A stretch of DNA of 64,000 nt from Kocuria dechangensis (lineage in GTDB: Bacteria > Actinomycetota > Actinomycetes > Actinomycetales > Micrococcaceae): positions 1 to 64,000 of the forward strand of contig NZ_BMEQ01000018.1 in assembly GCF_014636775.1 (NCBI RefSeq), given 5' to 3'. The notes under the pieces were generated by a model that searched no databases, was not told where the DNA came from, and saw nothing but the letters and a program-made list of their open reading frames with translations. Numbering within the stretch: position 1 is the first letter of the stretch; every line of letters starts with the position of its first letter. A program made the translations under genes and the position numbers. Positions 7,657 to 16,225 of this stretch are shown one piece after another.

Positions 7657-8586
7657 TCAGAGGTCGGCGAAGAAGCGGACGGCGTCCAGGTTGGGGAGGT
7701 TGATCTGGGCGTCGGCGGCGGCGCGCAGGGCGGGCTTGCCGTTGTAGGCCACGCCCAGGCCGGCGGCGGTGAGCATGTCGATGTCGTTGGCGCCGTCGCC
7801 CACGGCGATGACGTCCTCGAGGGCGATGCCGAGCTCCTCCGCCCAGGTGCGCAGGGAGCGCTCCTTGACGGCGCGGTCCACGACCTCCCCGAGGACCCTG
7901 CCGGTGAGCTTCCCGTCGACGACCTCGAGGGTGTTGGCGATGTGCCGGGTGAGCTGGAGCTGCTCGGCGAGCGGGGTGAGGATGCCGAGGAAGCCGCCGG
8001 AGACGGCCGCCACGGCGTGGCCCTCCCGCAGGAAGGCCTTCACGAGCACGTCGGCGCCGGGGGAGAGGCGCACCGCGGCCCGGACCTCGTCGATCACGGA
8101 GGCCGGCAGTCCGGCCAGGGTCTCCACCCGGGCGTGCAGGGACTGGGCGAAGTCCAGCTCCCCGCGCATGGCCGCCTCCGTCACGGCGGCGACCTCGGCC
8201 TCGCGCCCGGCGTGGGCGGCGAGCATCTCGACGACCTCCTGCTGGATGAGCGTGGAGTCCACGTCCACGATCAGCAACTTCCGGCGCTCGGGGTCGAACA
8301 GGCGGGTGGGCACCACGTTGACGTCCACGCCCGGCAGCAGCTGGCTCAGGGGGTCGGGGCGCAGGGCCGCGAGCAGAGCGGTGGCGTCGCCTCCGGCCAC
8401 GTAGGCGGTGAAGGCGTTGTAGCCAGGGACCTGGGCATCGGGGCCCGCGGAGCCGGAGCCCGTGACGCGGACGGCGGAGAAGCGCTCGACCTCGGCGCCG
8501 GCGTCGCGGACCATGGTGAGGATGCGCTCGCGCGCCTCCGGGTCCGGATTCTGGGCGAACGCGATCACGGCGAGGTCGGTGGTCAT
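7657..8586 (-). CDS. serB: phosphoserine phosphatase SerB
   Basis: SerB removes phosphate from O-phosphoserine in the last step of serine synthesis. The HAD-type catalytic motif is DVDST, with nucleophile Asp108 and general acid Asp110. Motif II is AVSGGF, and the magnesium-binding motif is VGDGANDIDM. Residues 1-95 form an ACT-like N-terminal part. The length of 309 residues is normal for actinobacterial SerB. TAAACT lies exactly seven bases before the ATG and there is no Shine-Dalgarno site, so the mRNA is probably leaderless. The gene sits between the two-component system and a GntR regulator, both on the same strand, with no evident functional link. Confidence 0.93.
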   Translation of the reverse strand: MTTDLAVIAFAQNPDPEARERILTMVRDAGAEVERFSAVRVTGSGSAGPDAQVPGYNAFTAYVAGGDATALLAALRPDPLSQLLPGVDVNVVPTRLFDPERRKLLIVDVDSTLIQQEVVEMLAAHAGREAEVAAVTEAAMRGELDFAQSLHARVETLAGLPASVIDEVRAAVRLSPGADVLVKAFLREGHAVAAVSGGFLGILTPLAEQLQLTRHIANTLEVVDGKLTGRVLGEVVDRAVKERSLRTWAEELGIALEDVIAVGDGANDIDMLTAAGLGVAYNGKPALRAAADAQINLPNLDAVRFFADL

Positions 8587-8593
8587 GTGCGCC

Positions 8594-8599
8594 AGTTTA
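8594..8599 (-). promoter_or_regulatory. -10 box of a probably leaderless serB transcript
   Basis: On the minus strand TAAACT is followed by seven bases and then the serB ATG at 8586. This spacing would put the transcription start on or next to the initiation codon. The ABC ATPase gene at 13278 has the same arrangement. Confidence 0.5.
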
Positions 8600-8653
8600 T
8601 CGGCCCGGCCCGACGACGGCCGACCCGGGCGCGGCGCGGGCCCCTCCCGGCCC

Positions 8654-9352
8654 TCACTCGGGCTTGAGGACGGCGACGTCGGAGACCAGGTGGAGGTGCT
8701 CGACCATGGCCTGGGAGGCCTCGTCGGGATCCTGGTCGCGGATGGCCCGGGCGATGGCGCGGTGGGACTCGAGGGAGCGCTCCGGGCGGCCCTCCTGGCT
8801 CAGCGACTCGATGCGGGTCTCCCGCACCAGGTCGGAGATCTGCGCCATGAGGCGGGCGAGCACGGCCGAGTGGGCGGCGGCGGTGACGGCGGCGTGGAAG
8901 AGCTCGTCCCCCTCCAGCCCGCGCCCGCCCCGGGCGATGTCCTCGGCCATGACCTCGAGCGCGGACTCCACCGCGGCGAGGTCCTCGGGGGTCCGGCGTG
9001 CGGCGGCGAGCGCGGCGAGCCTGGTCTCCACGGCGATGCGGGCGTCGACGATGTCCGGCAGCCGGTCGGCGTGCTCCCGCAGCCCCCGCAGGACGGCGGC
9101 GCTGCTGGGCCGGTAGAGCAGGACGGCGCCGTTGCCGTGCTGGACGTCGATCACGCCGAGCACCTCGAGGGCCACGAGCGCCTGCGCGACGGTGGCGCGG
9201 GAGACGCCGAGCCGCTCGGCCAGGTCCCGCTCGGGGGGCAGCCGGTCGCCCGGCCGCAGCTGCCCCTCGATGACGTGGTCCAGCAGCCGCTCCACCACCT
9301 GCTCGTACAGCCGCGGCCGCTCCACGCGGTCCAGCCCCCGGGCCACTGCCAT
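8654..9352 (-). CDS. FadR-type (FCD) GntR transcriptional regulator
   Basis: The 232-residue protein has an N-terminal winged helix-turn-helix (LPPERDLAERLGVSRATVAQAL) and a C-terminal all-helical FCD ligand domain. The FCD metal-site residues fit D in LPDIVDARI, H in DELFHAAV and the later H in LESHRAIARAI. Such regulators repress genes for organic-acid catabolism and release DNA when they bind the acid. The ATG at 9352 is chosen because GGGGAG lies about seven bases upstream; the longer frame to 9448 is Arg-rich and not family-like. The gene diverges from the carrier/CoA-transferase/hydratase operon, with a clear inverted repeat between them, so it most likely controls that operon and itself. 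Confidence 0.88.
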   Translation of the reverse strand: MAVARGLDRVERPRLYEQVVERLLDHVIEGQLRPGDRLPPERDLAERLGVSRATVAQALVALEVLGVIDVQHGNGAVLLYRPSSAAVLRGLREHADRLPDIVDARIAVETRLAALAAARRTPEDLAAVESALEVMAEDIARGGRGLEGDELFHAAVTAAAHSAVLARLMAQISDLVRETRIESLSQEGRPERSLESHRAIARAIRDQDPDEASQAMVEHLHLVSDVAVLKPE

Positions 9353-9445
9353 CTCCGGTCTCCCCGTCGTTCTGCGCCGGGCGGGCCGCCCGGATCGTCG
9401 TCGCGCGGCGCCGTTGCCCCGCACCGTGCACGGCCATGCTACCCG

Positions 9446-9472
9446 CACCTGTTGACAAAGGGACAGGTGTCC
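9446..9472. promoter_or_regulatory. operator and promoter between the GntR regulator and the carrier operon
   Basis: A perfect inverted repeat CACCTGT (9446-9452), ten bases, ACAGGTG (9463-9469) overlaps a plus-strand -35 box TTGACA (9452-9457). A second palindrome, GGACA-GG-TGTCC, covers 9461-9472, and a further half site ACCTGT lies near 9489. A repressor bound here would block RNA polymerase reading into the carrier gene at 9566. The nearest candidate is the FadR-type protein encoded at 8654-9352. Confidence 0.6.
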
Positions 9473-9565
9473 TATTGGCTAGTCCAAAACCTGTGGCACG
9501 GATCACACCCATCGTCCCCGGTCCGACACGCGGGGCACGTCCCGCCTTCGTCAGAAAGCAGTCCC

Positions 9566-10939
9566 ATGGGCCCTGAAGTCCTCTCGATCGTCATCCTGGC
9601 CGCGATGTTCGTCGTGGCCACCGTCCTGCCCGTCAACATGGGCGCCCTCGCCTTCGTGGGCGCGTTCGTGCTGGGGGTGTTCGTCCTGGGGATGGACACC
9701 GACCAGATCCTCGACGCCTTCCCGGGCGGGCTGTTCCTCACCATCGTGGGCGTCACCTACCTGTTCGCCATCGCCCAGAAGAACGGCACGGTGGACCTGC
9801 TGGTGCAGGGCGCCGTGAAGCTGGTGGGCAGCCGCGTCGCGCTGATCCCCTGGATCATGTTCTTCGTCACCGCCGTGATCACCGCCGTGGGCGCCCTCTC
9901 CCCGGCGGCCGTGGCGATCATCGCCCCCATCGCGCTGAGCTTCGCGGCGAAGTACCGGATCAACCCGCTGATGATGGGCATGATGGTCATCCACGGTGCC
10001 CAGGGCGGCGGGTTCTCGCCCATCTCCGTCTACGGCGTGACCGTCAACGGCATCGTCGCCCAGGCCGGCCTGGACGTCAGCCCCCTGGCCGTGTTCCTCT
10101 CCAGCCTGGTCTTCAACACCCTGATCGCCGCCGGGCTGTTCCTGGTGCTGGGCGGCAAGGGCCTGTTCTCGGCCCGGGCGGAGGACTTCGTGGAGCGGGC
10201 CGCCGAGGCCCGCCTGTCCCGCAGCAAGGTCGCCGCCGGCCACGTCGGGGACAAGGACGTCGACTTCAAGGGCTTCGGCTCCGGCATGTACGGCCCGCGC
10301 GACCCGGCCGGCGCCTCCGAGCCGCCGGCCCGCCGCGAGGGCCTGGGCCCGCAGGTCGTCACCGTCCTCGGGCTGGTCGTCCTGGCCGTCGTGGCCCTCG
10401 GCTTCGGCGTGGACGTCGGCTTCGTGGCCATCACCATCGCGGTCCTGCTGGCCCTCGTCTCCCCGAAGGCGCAGAAGGGCGCGGTCAACAAGATCGACTG
10501 GTCCACCGTGCTGCTGCTCGGCGGCATGCTCACCTTCGTCGGCGTGCTGCAGGAGGCGGGGACCATCGAGTTCGTCTCCAACGGTGTGGCCGGGATGGGC
10601 GTGCCCCTGCTGGCCGCACTGCTGATCTGCTACATCGGCGCCGTCGTCTCCGCGTTCGCGTCCTCGACCGCCATCCTGGCCGCGCTCATCCCGCTCGCGG
10701 TCCCGTTCCTGCTCAGCGGCGAGATCGGCGCGGCCGGGCTGATCTGCGCGCTCGCCGTCTCCTCGACCATCGTCGACGTCTCCCCGTTCTCCACCAACGG
10801 CGCCCTGGTGCTCGCCAACGCCCCGGAGTCCATGGACCGGGACCGCTTCTACAAGCAGATCCTCGTCTACGCCACCGGCGTCGTGGTGATCGGCCCGCTG
10901 CTGGCCTGGGCCGTGATGGTCGCGCCCGGCTGGCTGTAG
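9566..10939 (+). CDS. MatC/SLC13-type carboxylate transporter
   Basis: This 457-residue protein has about 11-12 hydrophobic segments and matches the family with a MatC N-terminal domain (malonate/dicarboxylate carriers, SLC13-like). Characteristic loops are GALSPAAVAIIAP, GGGFSPISVYG in the first half and VVSAFASSTAILAALIPLAVP and STIVDVSPFSTNGALVL in the second half. These inverted-repeat hairpins carry the Ser/Thr-Pro residues that bind sodium and carboxylate. A long cytoplasmic loop lies near residues 200-260. The start is the ATG at 9566; the same frame is open far upstream but through the regulator gene. It leads the operon with a CoA-transferase and a hydratase, so it should import their acid substrate. 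Confidence 0.85.
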   Translation: MGPEVLSIVILAAMFVVATVLPVNMGALAFVGAFVLGVFVLGMDTDQILDAFPGGLFLTIVGVTYLFAIAQKNGTVDLLVQGAVKLVGSRVALIPWIMFFVTAVITAVGALSPAAVAIIAPIALSFAAKYRINPLMMGMMVIHGAQGGGFSPISVYGVTVNGIVAQAGLDVSPLAVFLSSLVFNTLIAAGLFLVLGGKGLFSARAEDFVERAAEARLSRSKVAAGHVGDKDVDFKGFGSGMYGPRDPAGASEPPARREGLGPQVVTVLGLVVLAVVALGFGVDVGFVAITIAVLLALVSPKAQKGAVNKIDWSTVLLLGGMLTFVGVLQEAGTIEFVSNGVAGMGVPLLAALLICYIGAVVSAFASSTAILAALIPLAVPFLLSGEIGAAGLICALAVSSTIVDVSPFSTNGALVLANAPESMDRDRFYKQILVYATGVVVIGPLLAWAVMVAPGWL

Positions 10940-11007
10940 CCGCCCCGCGCCTCGCGCCGGCCGCCCGACCACCCGCCGCTTCGCCCCGACCCCCGGAGGA
11001 ACCCGCC

Positions 11008-12303
11008 ATGACCGACATCCACGCCGACAGCCGCCACGACCCCCAGGCCGCTCCCCGCAGCGGCGCGCCGGCCGGCGACGGGCCCCTCGCCGGGACCCTC
11101 GTCGTCGACCTCTCCCGGGCCCTGGCCGGCCCGCACGCGGCCATGATGCTCGCCGACCTGGGGGCGCGGGTGATCAAGATCGAGAACCCCGGCACCGGCG
11201 ACGACACCCGCGGCTGGGGCCCGCCCTTCGTGGGCCCGGCCGAGAACCCGCAGGCCACCTACTTCCTGTCCTGCAACCGCAACAAGGAGTCCGTGGCCGT
11301 GGACCTCAAGTCCGACGACGGCGTGCAGGTGCTCCGGGCCCTCGTGGAGCGCGCCGACGTCCTGGTGGAGAACTTCCGGCCCGGGGTGCTGGACCGCCTA
11401 GGCTTCTCCGTCGAGGAGCTGCACCGGCTCAACCCCCGCCTGGTGGTGCTGTCCATCACCGGCTTCGGCCACGACGGGCCGGAGAGCCGGCGCTCCGGCT
11501 ACGACCAGATCGTGCAGGGCGAGGCCGGGCTGATGTCGCTGACCGGGTCCGGGCCGGAGGACCCGCAGCGGGTGGGCGTGCCCATCGCGGACCTGCTGGC
11601 CGGGATGAACGGCGCCTACGGCGTCCTGGCCGCCCTCTACGAGCGCGAGCACACCGGGGCCGGGAAGGTGGTGCGCACGTCCCTGCTGTCCTCGGTGGTC
11701 GGGGTGCACGCCTTCCAGGGCACCCGCACCACCGTGGCCCACGAGGTGCCCCGGGCCCAGGGCAACCACCACCCCTCCATCGCGCCCTACGGCCTGTTCT
11801 CCTGCCTCGGCGGGAAGGTGCAGATCAGCGTGGGCAGCGAGAAGCTCTGGCGCACCTTCGCCACCGCCTTCGGGATCGACCCCGAGCGGCCGGAGTTCGC
11901 GACCAACGCCGACCGCGTCCGCAACCGGCAGGCCGTGATCGGCGCGGTCGAGGCCGCCTTCGCCGCGCACGGCCCCGAGGAGCTGCTGGAGCGGCTGGCG
12001 CAGATCGGCATCCCGGCCGGGAAGGTGCGCACCCTGGACGAGGTCTACGCCTGGGAGCAGGTGCGCTGGCAGGGCCTCGTCGTCGGCGTCGACCACGCGG
12101 TCCTCGGGCCCGTCGAGCTGCCCGGCCCCGCGGTGCGCTTCTTCACCCCCGGCGACGGCGGCGAGACCACGCGGCGGGTCCACGCCGCCCCGCCGGTCCT
12201 CGACCAGCACGGCGGCGCCGTGCGCGCCTGGCTCGGGGCCGCCGGCACCGGAGCCGGCGACGGATCCGGCACGACCACCCAGCAGAAGGAGCCCCTGCGA
12301 TGA
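11008..12303 (+). CDS. class III (CaiB/BaiF) CoA-transferase
   Basis: The enzyme moves coenzyme A from one acyl-CoA to a free carboxylic acid. Its 431 residues show the family N-terminus LVVDLSRALAGPHAAMMLADLGA, the block VIKIENPGTGDDTR, the CoA-binding region VAVDLKS and VENFRPGVLDRLG, and the catalytic Asp195 in VPIADLLAGM. An N-terminal extension of about 25 Ala/Pro-rich residues is unusual but harmless. GGAGG lies eight bases before the ATG. The gene follows the carrier by 68 bases and overlaps the hydratase by ATGA. I infer that it activates the imported acid; itaconate, mesaconate, malate and branched dicarboxylates are all possible and the sequence does not decide. Confidence 0.9.
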   Translation: MTDIHADSRHDPQAAPRSGAPAGDGPLAGTLVVDLSRALAGPHAAMMLADLGARVIKIENPGTGDDTRGWGPPFVGPAENPQATYFLSCNRNKESVAVDLKSDDGVQVLRALVERADVLVENFRPGVLDRLGFSVEELHRLNPRLVVLSITGFGHDGPESRRSGYDQIVQGEAGLMSLTGSGPEDPQRVGVPIADLLAGMNGAYGVLAALYEREHTGAGKVVRTSLLSSVVGVHAFQGTRTTVAHEVPRAQGNHHPSIAPYGLFSCLGGKVQISVGSEKLWRTFATAFGIDPERPEFATNADRVRNRQAVIGAVEAAFAAHGPEELLERLAQIGIPAGKVRTLDEVYAWEQVRWQGLVVGVDHAVLGPVELPGPAVRFFTPGDGGETTRRVHAAPPVLDQHGGAVRAWLGAAGTGAGDGSGTTTQQKEPLR

Positions 12304-13217
12304 CCGCCCAGCCCCTGCCCGAAGCCCCGTCCGGCGCCCTGGAGGTGAGGCACGACGGCCCCGTGGCCTGGGTGGTCCTCGACCGCCCCGACCGGCGCAA
12401 CGCCCTGTCCCCGGCCATGTGGGCCGCCCTGCCGGAGCTGCTGCGCGGGCTCGACGCCGACCCGCAGGTGCGCGTGATCGGCCTGCGCGGTGCCGGCGGC
12501 GTGTTCTCCGCCGGGGCCGACATCGCCGAGGTCTTCGAGTGCCTGGGCGAGCCCGGCACCGGCCTGCCCCGCGGCGGGCTGCTCACCGAGGCGGAGGCGG
12601 CCCTGGCGGGCGTGCACAAGCCCACCGTCGCCGCGCTGGAGGGGTACTGCATGGGCGGGGCCTGGATGCTGGCCGGGGCCTGCGACCTGCGGATCGGCAC
12701 TACCTCGCTGCGCATCGGGCTGACCCCGGCCCGCATCGGCATCGTCTTCCCCGCCTCCGGCGTCGAGGCGCTGGTCCGGCTGGTCGGGCCCGGCACGGCC
12801 TCCTACCTGCTGCTCACCGGCGACACCGTTCCCGCCGCCGACGCCGAGCGGTGGGGCATGCTCACCCGCGTGGTCGACGACGCCGGCTTCGAGACGGCCC
12901 TGGCGGAGGTCGTGACGGGCCTCGCCCAGCGCTCGCAGCTGTCGATGCAGGCCCACAAGCACCTCCTCCGGCTCGCCCCCGAGGCCGCGCCCGGCACCCT
13001 CGGCGCGGACGAGGTCTCGGAGGCCCTCTTCCGCCAGGTCCTCGACGGGCCCGACGCCCGCATCGGCCAGCAGGCGTTCCTGGCCAAGAAGGCCCCGCGC
13101 TTCGCGTGGGCCGGGGAGGGGTTCTGGGCCGCCCGCAGCGGCGCGGCCGGGGCGGGGAAGGAGCACCGCGCCTCGATCATCAGGGGCCGCTGGCCGCGCC
13201 GTGCCCCCCGCTCCTGA
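12300..13217 (+). CDS. enoyl-CoA hydratase/isomerase family protein
   Basis: The crotonase fold is clear: VAWVVLDRPDRRNALSPAMW at the N-terminus, the oxyanion-hole motif FSAGADIAEVFE and the second loop GYCMGGAWMLAGACDLRIG. At the positions of the two catalytic glutamates of typical hydratases (after the second oxyanion loop) the sequence reads GLTPARIGIVFPASG, which lacks an obvious Glu. It may therefore be an isomerase, hydrolase or lyase rather than a classical hydratase. The C-terminus is long and basic (RGRWPRRAPRS). The start overlaps the stop of the CoA-transferase by ATGA. Together they would activate and then transform the imported acid. Confidence 0.85.
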   Translation: MTAQPLPEAPSGALEVRHDGPVAWVVLDRPDRRNALSPAMWAALPELLRGLDADPQVRVIGLRGAGGVFSAGADIAEVFECLGEPGTGLPRGGLLTEAEAALAGVHKPTVAALEGYCMGGAWMLAGACDLRIGTTSLRIGLTPARIGIVFPASGVEALVRLVGPGTASYLLLTGDTVPAADAERWGMLTRVVDDAGFETALAEVVTGLAQRSQLSMQAHKHLLRLAPEAAPGTLGADEVSEALFRQVLDGPDARIGQQAFLAKKAPRFAWAGEGFWAARSGAAGAGKEHRASIIRGRWPRRAPRS

Positions 13218-13264
13218 CGACGCCCCCGCCGGGCCGGTGCGCCGGACCGGTGCACGGGGTGTCC

Positions 13265-13270
13265 TAGAGT
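13265..13270 (+). promoter_or_regulatory. -10 box of a probably leaderless ABC ATPase transcript
   Basis: TAGAGT is followed by GGCGGGT and then the ATG at 13278. The seven-base spacing equals that of serB and no Shine-Dalgarno site is present. Confidence 0.45.
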
Positions 13271-13277
13271 GGCGGGT

Positions 13278-14063
13278 ATGAGTGCTGTGGTGGAGATGGT
13301 GGACGTCAGCGTGGTCCGCGGGCAGAAGACCCTGCTGGATTCCGTGGACTGGGTCGTCAACGAGGGCGAGCGGTGGGTCATCCTGGGCCCCAACGGCGCC
13401 GGCAAGACGACGCTGCTGTCCATCGCCGCCGCCCGCCTGCACCCCTCCCGCGGCATGGTCGACATCCTCGACGAGATCCTCGGCGCGGTGGACGTCTTCG
13501 AGCTGCGCCCCCGCATCGGGCTCAGCTCCGCCGTGCTCGCCACCCAGATCCCCGAGGGGGAGACCGTGCTCAACTGCGTGGTCACCGCCGCGTACGGGGT
13601 GACCGGGCGGTGGATCGAGCGCTACGACGAGGCCGACGAGGCCCAGGCGCGGGAGCTCATGGCCGACTGGGGGCTCGAGCCGCTGGCCGAGCGCCGCTTC
13701 GGCTCGCTCTCGGAGGGCGAGCGCAAGCGCGTCCTGATCGCCCGCGCCCTGATGACCGACCCGGAGCTGCTGCTGCTCGACGAGCCCGCGGCCGGCCTGG
13801 ACGTCGGCGGCCGCGAGGACCTCGTGGCCCGGCTGGACGAGCTGGCCCGGGACGATGCGTCCCCGGCGATCGTCATGGTCACCCACCACCTCGAGGAGGT
13901 GCCCGACGCCTTCACCCACGCGCTGCTGCTGCGCGAGGGCCGCGTGGTGGCCTCGGGCCCGGTCCGGAAGGTGATGACGCAGAAGAACCTCTCCGAGACC
14001 TTCGGCCTCCCGCTGAAGCTGGTGAAGGTCGGCAACCGCTACGCCGCGTTCGGCCGGTCCTGA
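13278..14063 (+). CDS. ABC transporter ATP-binding protein without an evident permease
   Basis: The 261-residue ATPase has Walker A GPNGAGKTT, Q-loop region, signature LSEGERKR, Walker B LLLLDEPAAGLD and the switch histidine in VTHHLEEV. It has no membrane segments and no permease gene adjoins it; the next gene is a TauE-type permease seven bases downstream, which does not normally use an ATPase. It resembles soluble ModF-like or unassigned ATPases of actinobacteria. The ATG at 13278 is preferred to the GTG at 13269, because the -10 box lies just upstream and the protein then begins with MSAVVEMVDVS like its relatives. Confidence 0.85.
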   Translation: MSAVVEMVDVSVVRGQKTLLDSVDWVVNEGERWVILGPNGAGKTTLLSIAAARLHPSRGMVDILDEILGAVDVFELRPRIGLSSAVLATQIPEGETVLNCVVTAAYGVTGRWIERYDEADEAQARELMADWGLEPLAERRFGSLSEGERKRVLIARALMTDPELLLLDEPAAGLDVGGREDLVARLDELARDDASPAIVMVTHHLEEVPDAFTHALLLREGRVVASGPVRKVMTQKNLSETFGLPLKLVKVGNRYAAFGRS

Positions 14064-14069
14064 CCCGCT

Positions 14070-14942
14070 GTGCTGCTGGAGACTTTCGCCGACCTCGCCG
14101 CCGACTTCCCCTTCGAGTGGTGGCAGGCCGCCCTCATCCTGCTCGCAGGCGTCGCCGCCGGGCTGATCAACACCATCGTGGGCTCGGGCACGCTCGTGAC
14201 CTTCCCCGTGCTCGTGACCATGGGCGTCCCGCCCGTGACCGCGTCCATGTCCAACGCGATGGGCCTGATCGCGGGCAACCTCACGGGCGCGTGGCACTAC
14301 CGCGCCGAGCTCAGGGGCGTGGAGCGGACCCTGCTCAAGCTGATCCCCTGCTCCGCGCTGGGCGGGGTGATCGGCGCGTGGCTGCTGCTGCACCTGCCCG
14401 AGGAGGTCTTCGGCTACGCCGCGCCGGCGCTGATCGTCGTCGCCCTGGGCTTCGTCGTCCTCCAGCCCCGGCTCCAGGCCGTGGTGCGCCGTCGCAAGGA
14501 CGCGCAGGCCGAGGCCGCCGCCGCGGCGGCCGAGGCCCGCGGCGAGCGGCCGCGGCCGATCGACCCCGACCGCGCGGCCCAGCCCCTCTCGCTGTACGTG
14601 CTGGTGTTCCTCGCCGGCATCTACGGCGGCTACTTCGTGGCCGCCCAGGGCGTGCTGCTGCTGGGCATCCTCGGGGTGTTCCTGCTGGCCTCCCTGCAGG
14701 CGGCCAACGCCGTCAAGGTGGTCCTGGTGGCCGCGGTGAACATCGTCGCCGCCGTCTCCTACATCCTCTTCGCGTTCGACCGGATCGACTGGTGGGTCGT
14801 GCTGCTCATCGCCCTGAGCTCGACCGTGGGCTCCTGGGCCGGGGCCAAGATCGGCCGCCGGCTCTCCCCGGTGGCCCTGCGCACGGTGATCGTGGTGCTC
14901 GGTGTCGTGGCCCTGGTGAGCCTGGTGTCGCGGCTGGTCTGA
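14070..14942 (+). CDS. TauE/SafE family membrane permease
   Basis: This 290-residue protein has about eight hydrophobic segments and the internal-duplication signature of TauE/SafE proteins: LLAGVAAGLINTIVGSGTLVTFP near the N-terminus and FLAGIYGGYFVAAQGVLLL at the start of the second half. A charged, Ala-rich cytoplasmic linker (about 140-175) joins the halves. Members export sulfite or organosulfonates or import sulfur-containing anions; the ligand is not visible here. The start is GTG, seven bases after the ATPase stop, with no strong Shine-Dalgarno site, so translation is probably coupled. Confidence 0.85.
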   Translation: MLLETFADLAADFPFEWWQAALILLAGVAAGLINTIVGSGTLVTFPVLVTMGVPPVTASMSNAMGLIAGNLTGAWHYRAELRGVERTLLKLIPCSALGGVIGAWLLLHLPEEVFGYAAPALIVVALGFVVLQPRLQAVVRRRKDAQAEAAAAAAEARGERPRPIDPDRAAQPLSLYVLVFLAGIYGGYFVAAQGVLLLGILGVFLLASLQAANAVKVVLVAAVNIVAAVSYILFAFDRIDWWVVLLIALSSTVGSWAGAKIGRRLSPVALRTVIVVLGVVALVSLVSRLV

Positions 14943-14970
14943 GCCCCCGCCGGGTGCCGCCGCGCCGGAC

Positions 14971-16044
14971 TCAGCCGGCCGGGGACGGGGTGGTGAGCCC
15001 GGACCCCTCCCGCCGCACGACGCCGTGGCGCTCGAGGAACCCGGTGGCCGTCGCGGCGATCTCGGGGGAGCGGGTCCAGTGCAGGTAGTGCCCGCCGTCG
15101 AGCACGACCAGCTCGTGGTCGCGCACCCCGCGCAGCTGCTCCTCGTGGCGGGGGAGCCACTCGGGCATCTGGTCCATCGTGTCCTGGGCCAGGAGGAGCA
15201 GCACCGGAAGCTCCGCCGGGAAGCCCACGCCCTCCAGGTCGCGCGCGTTGTCCCCCATCCGGCGGGTCTCGTCCGTGACCGCCGCGTTGGCGTTGTTCCA
15301 CACGGTCATCCGGAGGATCCGGTCCCGCTCCTCCGCCGTGTGCGCCGTCCCCTCGGGCAGCGCGAGGTCCGGGGCGACCAGCAGGACCCAGCGGAGCAGG
15401 CCCGTGATCGACGGCAGCCGCTCCCACGGGATCCCCCTGCCGTCCTCGGCCGCCGTCCCGTCATCGTCCTCGACGACGGCGGGGACCGTGGTGTCGATGC
15501 CGACCACCGCCGAGACCTCCCCGGGATACCGGTTGACGTAGTCCAGGATGTAGAAGCCGGCCAGGGAGTGCCCCGCCAGGACGTAGGGCTCCTCGACCCC
15601 GGTGGCCGCCAGCGCGGCGTGGAGCTCCTCCGAGACGTTCTGCACCGTCCGCTCCGGGGCGGTCAGGTCGCTGTAGCCGTAGCCGAAGCCCTCCACGACC
15701 ACCACGCGGTAGTCGCCGAGCTCCCGGACCAGCGGGCCGAAGTCCGGCGCCGGCGCCGGGGTGCCCAGGCCGCTGAGCAGCACGACCGTGGGCCCGTCCC
15801 GCCCGTTGTCCACGACGTTGACCGACCCGTTGCCGATCTCGACCCGCTCGCCGTAGGGCTCGGCGGTGGAGCGCTCGTACTGCACCAGCCCGTAGTTGAG
15901 CACCGTCGACACGATCAGCAGCACCACGAGGGTGAGCATCGCGAACCCCGTGAGGCGACCGAGCCGCCCCCACCAGGGACGGCGACGGCGGGTCGGCCCG
16001 GGGCTGTCGCCGGGGTGGTCGACGTCGCTCGGGTGCCGCCTCAT
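14971..16044 (-). CDS. membrane-anchored alpha/beta hydrolase
   Basis: The 357-residue protein has an Arg-rich cytoplasmic N-terminus, one transmembrane helix (about residues 33-55, LTGFAMLTLVVLLIVSTVL) and an extracytoplasmic alpha/beta-hydrolase domain. It shows the oxyanion loop LLSGLGTP, the nucleophile elbow AGHSLAGF, an acid near LLLLAQDTMD and the catalytic His in LDGGHYLHW. The likely activity is ester or lactone hydrolysis outside the membrane; no substrate can be named. The start at 16044 is supported by GGAGG five bases upstream, while a longer frame reaches 16134. It converges with the TauE gene with 28 bases between the stops. Confidence 0.82.
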   Translation of the reverse strand: MRRHPSDVDHPGDSPGPTRRRRPWWGRLGRLTGFAMLTLVVLLIVSTVLNYGLVQYERSTAEPYGERVEIGNGSVNVVDNGRDGPTVVLLSGLGTPAPAPDFGPLVRELGDYRVVVVEGFGYGYSDLTAPERTVQNVSEELHAALAATGVEEPYVLAGHSLAGFYILDYVNRYPGEVSAVVGIDTTVPAVVEDDDGTAAEDGRGIPWERLPSITGLLRWVLLVAPDLALPEGTAHTAEERDRILRMTVWNNANAAVTDETRRMGDNARDLEGVGFPAELPVLLLLAQDTMDQMPEWLPRHEEQLRGVRDHELVVLDGGHYLHWTRSPEIAATATGFLERHGVVRREGSGLTTPSPAG

Positions 16045-16225
16045 TGCTGCCTCCAGCTGTCTGTCTCGACGGGTCGAGCGGGCGACCATGTCGTGCGATC
16101 GTAAATCCGGGCCCGGCGCGGCACAACGGATCACGCCTGCGTGACGGACGGGGCGGGACCCGGCAGCGGCTCCGGTGCACCGGCTACGATCAGGGCGACC
16201 CCGATCCCGACCCCCGAGAGCTCCC

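Noticed and set aside
5930-7747. 605-codon plus-strand frame opposite the histidine kinase
   Set aside because: Gly/Val-rich shadow without domains; the kinase on the minus strand has all catalytic boxes.
8462-9565. N-terminal extension of the carboxylate carrier
   Set aside because: The extension runs through the regulator gene and promoter; the carrier family begins at the ATG at 9566.
12045-14393. 782-codon minus-strand frame opposite the CoA-transferase, hydratase and ATPase genes
   Set aside because: Antisense shadow of well-supported enzymes.
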